Of a stretch of 64,000 nucleotides of DNA, positions 36,346 to 61,609 are shown one piece after another. The notes under the pieces were generated by a model, which was not told the origin of the DNA, ran no database searches, and saw only the letters and a list, made by a program, of their open reading frames with translations. A program made the translations under genes and the position numbers. Position 1 is the stretch's first letter. Each line of letters starts with the position of its first letter. The DNA is from Lumbricus rubellus (lineage: Eukaryota > Annelida > Clitellata > Crassiclitellata > Lumbricidae), in NCBI GenBank assembly GCA_945859605.1, contig OX243817.1:26940303-27004302 (forward strand), written 5' to 3'.

Positions 36346-37845
36346 ACATGAGTGATGTGATGTGAAGAAATAATTAATGTGAACATGTTTGGCTGTAATA
36401 CAGAGTTGACAGTTAGGCCTACAAATGCAAGAGTGCCTGGGATTTTAAAATGGCCCTGTAATTCACTGCAGTACTTCTTGATTTATCTTTCGATAATATT
36501 GATATTGGCATATTATGCTTTGGGAATGCGTGGATTTCTACTTTTATTGGGGATAATGATGATTTCCAGTTTTTTGATGTAATTGGCATTTTAGCAAGTT
36601 TTTTTACTAGCTGCAATATTTGTAAAGAAATTTTTCTTCAAAATGTATCACGGATGCATGCTGTCATGCACCAAATGTGAAATTCCTGTTTGTTGCTGAC
36701 AGTGAATGATTTAGGTACCGGTAATATACATTGATTTAATGTTCTTTTATTGGAACCATTCCAGCCAAATGCAATGCATCTGTTACATGCTGATATGCAT
36801 GCTGACATATGGCCTGATAAGTGATAATATTATGATGTGTGTGATAATTAGTAGCTATGCCTATTCATTAACTTTGCATTGAATTACTTATGTTGTGGAC
36901 AGATGCTGCCAGGGCAAACTGACCGACTCGCAGAGCAACGAGTACCAGTGCAGACATTGATAATGTCATCATGGAGTGACTGCGCACAGTACGTTACCGT
37001 GGTGGTGGATGCCAAAGCCGTGTCCAGCTAAGGGGATCAGAACTCATTGAGTTTCGTGGATGCAGAAGAAGTTAAACGATCATGATTGTGTAAGTACCAA
37101 TAACAATGTTCACCTATTGTTGCCGGTTTCAGCTTTATTCACAAGTTGGTTATTACTCATTACAAACTGGTTATAGAATATAATATAATCGTCCCATGCA
37201 TAAATCTCCACATTTTTTATTCGTCACATGTGATCCTTTGGCATAATCTCCAACTGCAAATAGCTGGTTCTTGCATTTAATTGACAAAATTAATGTTGCT
37301 TGCCAAGTTTTTTTCTGTGTTAGTTTCTTTATGTAGACATAGTATAGATTTAATAATTATTGATGCCATTCAGGATTTGTTATTGTCATATTAAACTTGT
37401 TATGGTGTGCTGTCTAAGTATAAAGTTCTGAATTATTAATGCCATTTAGGTCTGAACTTAAGTCTTGCTAATGTTGCTCACTTCTAAAATTTGTTTGCTG
37501 CAGCAGTGCTAAAATTGATTATATTGAATTTGAAGCAAAAAATCAATAGAGGATACACTGTACGGGTTCTTACACAATATTCGAGTCTACCAAAAATGAA
37601 CAAAACAGCTACAAGACGTGCTTGAGGTGGCTGTAAGCAGTGTAGGCTGATTGTTACTTTCACACTGCTTGCAGAGCTATTTGGGGACAATTTTAGATGA
37701 ATAGCGTAATAAACCTTGCCATGTAAAATTAAAATATTCTCTGAGGTGTAATTGGATATAATGTATAATTTTATCTACCTCAATTGGGGTATTTCATTGT
37801 ATGACTGATGTGCATTTGCACATGGTGAATTAAAGACCTACTTGG

Positions 37846-39115
37846 GTGATTCCATGTCAAATTAACCAACATGATTGACATGACCGATTCAGATTTACTT
37901 GAAATTTGGCACACTTGTTGGGCTACGTGAGGCGTAAAAAAAAAAGTGTTGTGTTTCCGGTAACCCGACCGACCCATTTTTACGGCCGCGACCCAAATAT
38001 TTTTGTAAAAAAATTTTATAAAAAAAAATATTTTTTTTCAAAATTTTTTTTTTTCCCAAAAAAAAATTAATTTTTTTTTCCAAAAAATTTTTTTTTACAT
38101 TTGTATTGACATAACATAAGAGAAGTCAACAAAATGAAATTAATAGGACTGTTTCTAGAGCAGTTTTAGGTGCAGACAGTCGGGGAAATAGGCAGTTTAT
38201 ACTTGCTTAGAACACGTACTTTGTTTCAGCGTGCAAAAAAGACTAGTGGGGTATACTTTTTCGGATAGTCACTGCATAAAAATATTTTACAAAATAAAAA
38301 TATTTTCCGACCTACCTACCCAATTTTTTTTAGCTCTGTTACCGGAAACACAAGATTTTTTTTTTTAGGCCTGAGACATGTAAAAACTTGTGAATAAATT
38401 TTTGTTTGGTCAACTACTTCCCGAGATACAGGTTGTCAAACTTTGACCCAAACCGCACAACAATGTTTCTTTGGACGTCTGTGTCTCAGCTTGTATAAGA
38501 GCTAGAAAGGTGTTCTTGGTGTCATTATTCAGCTCTTTGTATGAACTATTTGAGGAGATCAGCTATCACTGTTTAAAACTCAAAGTTCGAGTTCAACATA
38601 TGAGTGATTCCAATGTCAGACGACTGAACATTGAAATTTGAACAGAATTATAGACAAAATTATTATATAGTGAGAGAACCACTATAGATCCCATTCTGAT
38701 TTTTTTCAGAGGATGTTCAAGTCCCTTAAGCCAATAAGTGGGATTTTTTCAGATTTTAAAAAGATGGCGAAATGGTCAAGGTCAAAGTGCTAAAATGTCA
38801 AATATGGTCAATTGGTCATGTTAAACTTTTAATCAGTCATAGATGATCTGCTCAAATAGTTTATCCAAAGAGCTGAATAATGACACCGAGAACACCTTTC
38901 CAGCTCTTATGCAAGCTGAGATGTCCAGAGGAACGTGGTCGAGTGGTTTGGGTCAAAGTTTGACGACCCGTATCTCGTGAAGTAGTTGACCCAAAAAGTT
39001 CTTTGCAGGCTTTTACATGTCTCACATAGCCCAACAAGTGTGCCAAATTTCAAGTAAATCTGAGTCGGTCTTGTCAATTTTGGTTGCAAATTTTGTTGAA
39101 TTGACACGGAATCAC
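37846..39115. mobile_element. 1.27-kb foldback element with a nested second element
   Basis: Arms of about 290 bp are inverted: GTGATTCCATGTCAA at the left end versus TTGACACGGAATCAC at the right; AACAAGTGTGCCAAATTTCA on the right matches the reverse of the left arm. The left arm is interrupted at about 37935-38373 by another inverted-repeat element with ends around GTGTTTCCGGTAAC and GTTACCGGAAACAC. No coding capacity remains. Confidence 0.8.
37935..38373. mobile_element. Nested 440-bp inverted-repeat element
   Basis: Ends carry A or T runs next to the inverted TTGTGTTTCCGGTAAC. The host arm resumes with TGAGACATG, the likely target duplication of TGAGGC. Confidence 0.65.
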
Positions 39116-39628
39116 TAACTTGCTTAATGTGCCTCACTCGCGACCACAGTCACAAGTAAGCACAAGTTCTCCAACCGAGCCATATCCAACAGAACACAAC
39201 ACTTTTGGAATGATCTGCCTTCTGAATTCCATTCAGTTTCAGTGTCTACGCCATCATTATTTATCACACACCATCACCTTCCTCAAGCTCCTCCATCCAT
39301 CACACATCGGGCTGTTCTTTCTACATTGTGCAATAATTTTTTATTAATATTTACATTCTTGTATAGGTTGTTTCATTTCAGTAGCAGTTTTAAATAAATT
39401 CAGACTTTGATTGTGAATGTAAAAAAATGCCACTAATGTACGGATTTAATTGTCAGTATATAGCACCTCTATCAACAACAATCTACTCATGGTGATATGA
39501 TCATTTAGTTTGTGTTAAATAGTACTGTGGGTGGAGCATAGGCAATGGAAGCCTATAACTTTGATTGTAATATTGTGGTTTATTTTTGCATGTTAATTAA
39601 TAATTATTTTTTGCTCATTGGTGGACAG

Positions 39629-41297
39629 ATGAACGCCACTATGTTAACGAACTCAAAGCCCTACTGATGAATCATTGGCAAGCTCGGCTTCAAATCGCTG
39701 CAGTTAATGAAGTTCTTCATGGTTAGTCTTTCAATATTATATTTCTATTGTAAAATTATGATTTTATTCTTTTTATTGATCTTGTTATGTTACTGTTGCA
39801 AGGGGTCGTCCATAAAGGACACCACAGAAAATGCCTTAGTTTGGACCCCATCTAATCTTTTTGTCCTTCTTCAACCTTGCATCCCACTCCTCCTTTGCGG
39901 ACATCCGCACACCAAAACCAAAAGCAATGGACAACATAAAACAACAACATGCATATGTCGGTTGCTTTGGCTATGAACTAACTTTGATTATTTATTTCAC
40001 CTTTCAAGTTTTCTACTCGGATTCAGAAGCGCTCCCGAAGACTCTTGATAGTTTTTGATCTCTCATGGGAATTTTATTATAGGATACTTCTTCTCCTGAG
40101 TGCTGTTGGGCAGCTGGTTATATTTAAGAATATACTTACTTACTTACTTTTTACAGGGCAAGGGCAATTGCGAGTGAAGGACTTGCTCACAGTCCATGTG
40201 CGGCGGTTGAGATGGATTTGAACCTGGAACCCTCTGGTTCCAAGGTACAGAACTCACCACATATCTGTGCACAACATGAATAGTAATTACTGTGGGGCAC
40301 TATTTACGTTGTGCATAGATGTTTTCACGGCAAACCGACTCTCACTTTCAATGCAACAAATCTAAACATTGATAATGTCAGCATGGAATTATATAGCACG
40401 CCATCAAGAAATTCTAGTTAGGAGCACTCCCAGCCACAACTAAAGAAAATAGATATGAGAAATGTGTGAATTTTTTCTATTAGCATTGGTAGCTTAGTCA
40501 TTCCAGGTCAAATCAACAGTTTTTAATCAAAGTTTGCATCATTATCTCTGATTTTTGATAAACTTTAGCAAGATGGTAGAACCCAGTTTCAAACTGTCAA
40601 AACCAAAGTTTCCATTTTTGGGTCAATCGGTTTCTGAGATACTGGACATTCAACCTCAAAATGTCTTGATTTACGCTAACCCAACGAGGTCTAAACTGCT
40701 GTATTTAAGCTATTTCAACTAGAAACGAAAGTGAGATGCCAAATTAAAACTGAGTGAATGCTCTATTTGGGCAATGCAGCTAGAAATAGTTATTTTGATT
40801 TTTAAAATAAATTTATGCATTTCTAACATAGTAGGCTAACTCTGATCTAGGTCATTCTGTATATTTGAACATTTTTCATTCATGTCTCGAGCACCACTAA
40901 TGGAGATTCTCCTAGTGGAGGGCCGCATTTTTGCAAGCATGAGTGTACAACTGTACATGATAAAAATGTCTTATGCCATGTGTTTCGCCATGAATGACTT
41001 TGCTGCCTCTTACACATTTCTTGTGTTTCTTTTGGCTGTATAGAGAAGTACGGTCGGGACATAGCTTACAAGGATGCGCCGAGATGCAAGATGGTGCAGA
41101 GTGCACACCCTTTTCAGTCAAGCAGCCCGGGAGAACTCGAAGCAGCACAGGCTCCGTTGCGCCGAATGGACACAATGCGAACCGGAACAAAAAAGGCTTC
41201 TCTGTGTCCGACCTCCAAACAACTGTACTCAACGCTGTGTATTAGGCCGGCGTTTCAATTGACACTTTGGTCAAGATCTCCAACTGACGATCAGTGA
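39629..41297 (+). CDS. Unrecognised gene, last two exons
   Basis: Exon 39629-39721 (acceptor GTGGACAG, donor G/GTTAGT) and exon 41044-41297 (acceptor GGCTGTATAG, stop TGA at 41295) join in frame through a G/AG split codon. The product reads DERHYVNELKALLMNHWQAR, then LQIAAVNEVLHEKYGRDIAY and a Ser/Arg-rich tail ending WSRSPTDDQ. The open frame enters the first exon in phase 1, so either an upstream exon is missing or translation starts at the in-frame ATG at 39667, giving about 100 residues. No family recognised. The first part looks helical, and the tail lacks low complexity. Exon joining is inferred. Confidence 0.5.
40150..40270 (-). repeat. tRNA-derived SINE fragment
   Basis: Minus strand carries GGTTCCAGGTTCAAATCC (a box B-like core) and then GGACTTGCCC-like words, as in the SINEs at 52830 and 53658. 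Confidence 0.55.
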
Positions 41298-41795
41298 ACG
41301 AGTCAAGATGAAGAATGCTATGAACTGACCATATTTATATTAAGATAAAGAACACTGAATGATAAGAACATTTTAAACTGTCACTCTTTCCTAGTAAAGT
41401 TTCCATGCCAGAACGACTTTGTAAGTTGTGTGTGAACCAGGGGTTCCGCGGGGTGAGCTAGGGTTCTGGGAAAAGTTGTAGATAAAAAAATCTGTTGAGA
41501 AATTTGACCAGAATTCAACATTTAAAACAGGTATTGAAAATGTACTGAATGTTTGAAACTACCGTCAGTCGTCTTTTATGTTTGATCCTCACCCATTGGG
41601 TGTCCATTTTTGCATCACTGCTGAGGCATGGTGTAATTAGGCCTATAGTGTGTGTGTTTATGTATGTATATTAGTATACTTCTCAAGTTCTCAGACACTA
41701 CATGCTTTATTGTGTTATGTTGAAATCTGATTCTGCAAGAAAATATTAGGATGTGAAAAGCTTGGGAAATGCTGATCTACAATAATCTATTATAT

Positions 41796-42675
41796 CAGGG
41801 GTTCTCAAACTGTGGTACGCGTACCCCTAGGGGTACGCCACGCACCGGTAAGGGGTACGCGAAAATTTCCAGAATTATAAATTTTTCTTTGAGTTTATGG
41901 ACTTTGTGTCCATTTTTCCTTGATTAGCAGTGATTTTTAACGTTGCTTCATGTAACAGCATCGCCATAATTATTAGACCAATTTCTTTCACAACATGTGA
42001 TTAGAGTTAGACTCACATACTACATAAGCTTTTATTATAGTGCATACAAGGTGTCTATGTTTAGGCCTGTCACTATAAATTTGAAACAAAATAATGTATA
42101 AATGGTTGAAAGAACCAAAGCAGCAATTCTCATCGTATGCTATTATAGAGCTCAAAAAGATTAGATGAATTGCTCTAAGGATTAATTTCTGGTCAGCTTT
42201 AAAATTTTGTGATTCCTTTCAGCAAGTCATATAGTTATTATATCTGTTTGAAACTAGTTTTTAGACTATATATTTTTGTTATCAAAAATAAATATGGGTT
42301 AAATTTGAGTTTGAAATTGACAAATATTTATTAAACCAGGTAATTTTTTTGTTTAAAATCTGTGCTAGTCAATATAGTCAATAGTCACAGCAATATAGCG
42401 CTCTTGATTAGCTCTTTCTTGCAGGGATTATAAACCAATTTCCTTTTTTGTTGATATGATTGCATGAATAAAACTTTGGGCATATTTTAAATTTTGCTTC
42501 GTGTAGGATAATCGACTCTAATAGGCTACACCATACAATGATTAAAAGGACTTTTTAGTTGTCACCGCAATGGGGAAATAGCAATGGCATGTTTGTGATC
42601 TGACTTTTCTGGGGGTACGCCACCATTCGTTTTTTTACTTGGGGGTACAATAAAAATAAAGTTTGAGAACCCCTG
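41796..42675. mobile_element. 880-bp non-autonomous hAT element
   Basis: Inverted ends CAGGGGTTCTCAAACT and AGTTTGAGAACCCCTG; perfect 8-bp target duplication TATTATAT (41788-41795 and 42676-42683). Subterminal GGGGTACGCCAC boxes occur at both ends. No transposase frame. Confidence 0.95.
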
Positions 42676-43442
42676 TATTATATAGTGTTCATTAAACTTT
42701 ATATACATACCATATGAAGGTACAGAACACTATATAATAGATTACTGCAACATTACAACCTATTTGGTATGGTATAGATAGAAGGATTACATGATGCTAA
42801 GATAGCGTAGATTCTTTCATTGACTGTTTAGTTTAAACTATTAGTGCAATTTTGGCTTTCTTCATCTGATTTGATACCTACTATTTTATATCAATCTGCA
42901 AGGCTATAAGACCCGTTCAGAGTCCCATGGCTAAACATCATTTGAATGAGATACTGTTCTTGGCTTCCAAAATAATGATTGTTGTATATGATGACTAAAG
43001 TTAATAACTTGTACCATTTCCAATGTTGGGAAAATCCCACTTCAAGTTTTCTTTGAGGTTTTCCGGCTAGGTAGCCAGTTGAAATCACATCTCTTGAACT
43101 CCATAAATTGCATAATAGGCCTATGTGCTCTTGCATTTATCGCACTGAGACTGAATAAAACCTAAATTGTAGGTCATGGTTGATAACCACAGCAAGTTGC
43201 ATAATAGAAGAAAGCAGAAGCTGAAATGTACGTTTTCAGAAGTCTATTATAGTTTAGAGTCTTGTAGTTTAGCCACTTCTTGCCTAGGATATGAAATCTG
43301 CAGGTTTCCTAATTTGTGGCATTGGACACTGGACGTCTGGATATGGGACTTTGTAACAGACTGTGGAGCATGGTTCGAAAAGATAACGGACCGTCGGTTC
43401 GTTATCGTTTCAGATTTGGGATCATGCAATTCTTGGACAAGT

Positions 43443-43826
43443 AAAACACGTAGGATAGATATCGAAGGCCGACGTCATTACGATGTCGCCAAAACACGTA
43501 GGATAGATATCGAAGGCCGACGTCATTACGATGTCGCCAAAACACGTAGGATAGATATCGAAGGCCGACGTCATTACGATGTCGCCAAAACACGTAGGAT
43601 AGATATCGAAGGCCGACGTCATTACGATGTCGCCAAAACACGTAGGATAGATATCGAAGGCCGACGTCATTACGATGTCGCCAAAACACGTAGGATAGAT
43701 ATCGAAGGCCGACGTCATTACGATGTCGCCAAAACACGTAGGATAGATATCGAAGGCCGACGTCATTACGATGTCGCCATAACACGTAGGAGAGATATCG
43801 AAAGCCGACGTCATTATGACGTAGCC
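43443..43826. repeat. 48-bp minisatellite, 8 units
   Basis: Seven near-identical 48-bp units then one diverged unit; a degenerate ninth trails to about 43870. Each unit contains GATATCG and a near-palindrome CGACGTCATTACGATGTCG. Since 48 is divisible by three and the unit lacks stops in several frames, long open frames run through on both strands (for example 43176-43895 and 43402-43977). They are probably not genes. Confidence 0.95.
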
Positions 43827-43967
43827 AAAACTCGTCAATACGATGTCGCCAAAACTCGCCGGATATCTGAGCAGCCGCTGAACGGAAACACGTAGTATAG
43901 ACGTCATAAACTGATGGGTTTCTCGACGTGTTACCGATGTCGCCCCTACGTGGGTGGTTATCTGGGA

Positions 43968-44022
43968 GAACACTCAATTGTGGGGGACGCGCCCCGTGGG
44001 TCCCATAGGGTGGTTGCGCCTA
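43968..44022. repeat. Right-end fragment shared with the element at 9815
   Basis: CCCGTGGGTCCCATAGGGTG followed by GTTGCGCCTATG matches the right end of the 143-bp insertion in wls-A intron 1. Confidence 0.7.
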
Positions 44023-44026
44023 TGGT

Positions 44027-44027
44027 A

Positions 44028-44089
<62 letters not shown>

Positions 44090-44112
44090 TTTGTGTGTGT
44101 ATGTGTGTGTGA
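44027..44112. repeat. (GT)n microsatellite
   Basis: Long GT run with few interruptions. Confidence 0.97.
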
Positions 44113-44245
44113 ACTCCAAGCAATGTAGAAGGGAGCTGGTTCCCGTTGTGCCAGGTCAATGAAACCAAACGAACAAGGGGTTGTCAAAGTCACATATGTG
44201 TCCTTGCTTGGGGGTAGGCCTACAACGAGTGAAAGAGACCGTGAG

Positions 44246-44619
44246 CATAGGCGTAGGAGACAGGGGTCCAGAGGGGGCAAAATTGCCCCCCAAATTCCGG
44301 GAAAGTCTGGTTTTTCGGGCAAGCAGTCCGGGAAAAGTAAAAAAAATGTATAAGGAAATTAAGAAATTTCGGAATTTGGACCGGACGACTAAAAAAAGTC
44401 GTCAGATTTTTCGGGCGGAAAAGTAACGGAAATCTTCGGGCAATTTCGACCGGACGACTAAAAAAAAGGTCGTCAGATTTTTTTCGAGCGGAAAAAGGAA
44501 AAAGTAAAAAGTTACGGGAATTTTCGGCCAGGCGACAAAAGAGTCGTCAGATTTTTCGGGCAAAAGTTAAACTTTTGCCCCCCCCGCCCCCCACTCCTGA
44601 AATGTCCCCTACGCCTATG
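44246..44619. mobile_element. 374-bp non-autonomous hAT-like element
   Basis: Inverted ends CATAGGCGTAGG and CCTACGCCTATG; perfect 8-bp target duplication ACCGTGAG (44238-44245 and 44620-44627). The interior has three repeats of a GACGACTAAAAAA / GTCGTCAGATTTTTCGG pattern, each able to pair with itself. Confidence 0.9.
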
Positions 44620-44850
44620 ACCGTGAGCAAGTATACAGGCTTGAGTAGAAGCGACTCAGCCAGCAATTAGGCCCAGGGAGCCAAAATGAAGGCGGTCAAA
44701 CCTGAAAGCAGAGGTGTAGAACAAGCGAGGAAGTTGAACAAGTGATATAAATTATAGTGTCAGTCCCAAGACTATAAAAAGTAGACCTAAGGAAGAGTGC
44801 GAATTAAGCCAATCGTCGATCTTTCCTGTGACTCAAATTAAACAAACAAC

Positions 44851-44975
44851 TTGTTGTTTAACGACAACGCCATTTCAAGGATGATTAGTGTCCCTCCTCC
44901 TTTATCCAGGCTTGGGACTGGCACTGTGAGAATGCGAACAGTGGCGGAGTTTGTGTTTTAACAAAACAGAAATGT
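44851..44975 (+). repeat. Dispersed repeat (SINE-like) copy 2
   Basis: Shares CCTCCTCCTTTATCCAGGCT and the following GGCGGAGTTT words with 29750-30010. Confidence 0.55.
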
Positions 44976-45719
44976 AGGCTAGCTTCTCTTGGTTATCAAC
45001 AGCAATAAAAGACCATACACTAGATGGCGCCAATATTACGGGTGACACCTAGCGTATGATCGTTTATATTTGCAAACTTACCCGTTATAAACCTCTGGCG
45101 ATCTCCTATTAGGCTAAATATTGCAATGCGAACGAACAAGCTTGTCCTGAACTTCTAAATCTAAGACATGGAGCACTAACCTATAATTTTTACCACAGTT
45201 TTTTGTTTCATCGCATTGTCAGACTTCTGAATCATAGGCCTATAATAATCTTTATTAGCGTTATCATCACGAAATCCTATTCAAAACTTGAAACCTCTGA
45301 ATCTGGTATTCTCTTATAAAAATGTACCGGCAAGTTCTATGGTTCCATGAAATTAAGAAACTATGGCTTGAATTATTATACTGTGAGTGAACTACATTTC
45401 CACTTGAGTATAAATTACGGAGCTACATGAAGATTGCGAAATATAAAATGGCGGCCTGGCAACCTGTTGACCAGTGACAACAGAGTAGTTCACAACAATT
45501 CAAGTTTGTATCTTAAAGTATTTGTTTACTTTTATTATTTGTTTGTAAAGTGAAAATGCATGCAAACAATTTGAATTGTATACGTGAAACTGTTTGATCG
45601 ATAAATTCTCTCAGTGTCTTGCCTTAGTCAGTTGAATTAGAAATTAGAATAGATACACGATGATGAAGACCTGGACAGTGAATTTCAATGCTTTGAGCAA
45701 GCCATTGATCAAACTTGGC

Positions 45720-45925
45720 AGCTAAGTGCAGTTTAGTGCAATGCAAATCCCCACCAAACAGAGGAGGCATAAAGTAGTCTTGCGATGGTAGTAACTCTAA
45801 CAATGTCAAACAGAATTCTGAACTGAATTCTTTGCTCATTGGGCAGCCAGTTCATGAGTTCAACAATACTTCCCACTGAGCGTAGGGATCGACTAGTGTC
45901 ACTAGTCCGAGTACCTGACACGAGC
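45720..45925 (-). mobile_element. LINE reverse-transcriptase fragment
   Basis: Minus strand reads FDIVRVTTIARLLYASSVWW GF, in the style of the region after the RT active site of Jockey/CR1-like LINEs. Flanks are degraded. Confidence 0.5.
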
Positions 45926-47362
45926 TGGCAAGATCAAGTAAGTAAGTTGAAGCATGACATTGCTGGCATCGCCATATTAAGGAAGCTACTCTGTATTCAA
46001 TTCGCTGATGGACAGGGAACCATCACAGAATTTTCAGCATGCAATTTGAAACATGACTGAATTTGTGTATTTAATCAATGAGACATGCTACTGAGCATAG
46101 GAAACAGATATGGCTATTTTAGATGCAACTGGCTGGGAAAATATTTTTAAAATGTTAGATGTGAGATGCATCGCAAAATGAAACGATATATTTGAAGTGA
46201 AGACTGGTGCATTATGGTGAGAGAAATTACAGAAATGGTTGGATTTGATTTAAGAAATTGTTACCATGGTGATCTCTAATGGCTTTCACTTGCAGTGCAT
46301 GGCAGATGGATTTTATATGGCTACTGTAATGTAAACATGCAACAACACTTTACTGCCAGTTGGTGATCTGCCTTAGTTTTATTCTTCATGTGTTAACAGG
46401 CGTTTTATTACGATCTGCAAGAAGAGGCATTGACTCTGGCACTCTATCAGGTTACCTACCAGGAAGCTATGAAACCTGTGTACAACGATACATACTTGGT
46501 TAACAGAATCTGTGACTGTACTTGGGGTAGTGCATGCAGTGATACTTACCCATTTAAGTGTGTGTAGTGAGGGGAGGGCTATATACCCTGGGTAAACTCT
46601 GAGGTAGTAATGCTTGCACTGTAAGGGAACCACATTTAAATTAAACACTGCCCAGCACACATGGAACTTTGCTTTGCCATAGATACCTATGTTACACTTC
46701 CAACGCTAGGCTATAACTAATTCAAATTATTTTTTTAAGAAACCAACAATTTCCAGAGGTTTCTGGGAATCTAAGTCAGACCTTTGCTCAGAAACACGGA
46801 GGAAAATTTCTTGGAATGTATATTAAAGCCTCACAACATTTTTCAACTGCTGCCAAAGATTCGTGCTTGCTGATGCCTGTGCACAGACCTGTTTTATAAT
46901 ACAAGTAAAAAACATTTTATCATTGATAAATATATGTGTGCTTGGTACCAAGAACAATTATGACGATATGCTTGAGAGTGCAGAATTGCTGATGTGAAAT
47001 TTATATGGAAGTCAGAGGTTAGGAAGTTAGGGCATAAAGACTAATGGAACCGTATTGTCTGAGAATACAAAGAAGCAGCCATTGTTCTCCAAAAACTGCA
47101 CGTCATCTTAGGTTTTTCCGTAGAATTTTGATAGACCTAAATGGCTCGAAGCAGTAGCAGTTGATAGATGAAGTATGTGGTAATTTTAGAAGCGATAACT
47201 GTGCCAATAGATTGCTCTGCAGTGCAGATTCTTATTTTGTCCGTCTAGGATTATGTAGCTATTTTGAGAGGTTACATGATTTAGGATCTGGTGCATTATG
47301 TTTTTTATATCTAGTGATTTAGTAGCCTTTCTTCTGGGTTCTTCACCAGAGGGGAGTCTGTC

Positions 47363-47363
<1 letters not shown>

Positions 47364-47399
<36 letters not shown>
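47364..47399. repeat. (TGC)12 triplet repeat
   Basis: Uninterrupted CTG/CAG triplets. The minus strand gives a polyglutamine run inside a 77-codon frame that I do not consider a gene. Confidence 0.95.
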
Positions 47400-47403
<4 letters not shown>

Positions 47404-48861
47404 TTGCATTAGGTATCATTGGTTTTGGTTGATTGACATTTCTTGGTACCCAAGACTCTTGTTATCTCAACAGCAGCCTATGAGTTTCAAAGTGGCATTC
47501 AGAGAATGCTACCGTGGGCTTCCTTTGTTAGTTTTTGCTCACTTTTCCTTCCCTCGCTCAGGTGTCTGATTGGCTCGGAGTAATTGCTGACGAATTGATG
47601 GATTGGTGTATGGCTGTCTTCAGCCGCCCACCGCTTCTCTTGGCAGGTGCTTTTACACAGGTTCGGCCCACTCAGTCTCTCATTCAGAGAACTGGAGTGG
47701 ATTTGTAAATACCAACTTAGGGACCATCTCACAATGATGGAAAGTTCTGTTGTTTCCGCTACTGCAGTTTAAGTCTCATGAACGATGATGCTTTTAATGA
47801 CTATTTTGAAAGCTGCAGTCTTAATTATCCTTGGTTTCTTCACAGTAATCAAAGTATATATAATGTATATATATTATATATATGTAAGGATTCTCTCCTT
47901 TTGCTTTTTGTAGCTTCTAAATCTGTTGTGTGTAAGAAGAAGCTAAAGTTGTTAATTCCTGTCATTTAAAGTAATAAAAATTGTGGTTATGGTTATGGTT
48001 ATAATAATATATGCTTGCCTGTGAGTATGTACAGTATATAAAATGTATACTATGTATTATTTAGATATGTATATTGTATAATTTGTATATATAGTATACA
48101 TGCAACTATGCATCCATAATTATATTGCACTAGTTTGGAACCTGATGCTGTGTTTCTATTCAAAGGGCACTTTAAAATGTCGATAAATATTTGGTCATGG
48201 TTGTGTCAAAACTTTTTTGGAGTCGAATGTTGAAGTTGACGCCATTTACATTGCGACTTTCGAATGAACAAACGGCAATAACAAATCTCAGCATGTGTTG
48301 TTGAGTTCTTGGTTCTGAGATGGCCCCTTCATGTAAGATAACCCACATGTGTAGTTGATGTTATCAATTAGAGAACGGGTGGCGACAGAGGTGGCAGCCT
48401 GCCGGGGATTTGTTTTGTCTATTTGTGCCTTCGAAAGCCGCTATATAAATGGCTTGAGTACACCTCATTCAATGATTTACTGAGACGTGTTCAGCTTGTG
48501 TTATCTATTCTTCAACTGTTTCAAGTGAGTTAGCTCTGAGACTTATTCATGGTATAACTATTATTATATTTATTAAAACATATGGAATTGTGCTGTACTA
48601 ATTGTTGCGTGTCTGTTAGTATTATTTTGTTCATTATTTTTACTTATAGTTCATTTCTTCTTTTGTTCTTGAAGAAAGTATGAACATTGGTTCCTTCTTC
48701 TTTAACAAGTATAGAAATAAATTACAAGAATTAATAATAGTATATTATGTGCCTTAAATATCATTGATACTTTGTGAAACTGGGTTTTATTAAAGCTTTT
48801 TATTCAACAAGAATTTATTCGTTTAGGTATTTGTTGCGATCACTTGGAAACCGTGGCAACA

Positions 48862-61541
<12,680 letters not shown>

Positions 61542-61609
61542 AAACAGTAAGTTAGTGTCGACTTGTGTGTCTGTGGGAGGAAGTCTTGCAGGGTTTTGCA
61601 CTTAATAAT

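Larger units (their letters stand above)
35053..39628. other. Intergenic, repeat-rich DNA
   Basis: Apart from the separately listed LINE tail, small minus-strand frame and foldback element, I see only AT-rich DNA with no exon I can defend. A stretch at 36911-37092 has an AG before it and GTGTAAGTA after it but no usable frame. Confidence 0.5.
44628..48861. other. Intergenic DNA upstream of armh1
   Basis: Holds a dispersed repeat (44851-44975), a LINE fragment (45720-45925) and a TGC triplet repeat (47364-47399). Nothing else supportable was seen. An acceptor-like site at 47562 followed by a 48-codon open frame is too weak to call. Confidence 0.5.

Noticed and set aside
36911..37092. Possible exon between GTGGACAG and GTGTAAGTA
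   Set aside because: Joining to the exon at 39629 gives a stop in the needed frame. At most an untranslated exon.
43176..43895. 239-codon open frame with TRRIDIEGRRHYDVAK repeats, and 183-191-codon frames on the opposite strand
   Set aside because: They exist because a 48-bp repeat without stops is divisible by three. No splice or start context and no family; treated as minisatellite.
47186..47419. 77-codon minus-strand frame with a polyglutamine run
   Set aside because: The run is a simple CTG repeat, and the rest of the frame shows no protein-like feature.
47562..47708. Possible terminal exon (VSDWLGVIADELMDWCMAV) after a TCGCTCAG acceptor
   Set aside because: No upstream exon in a matching phase and no family recognised. 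Could be chance.
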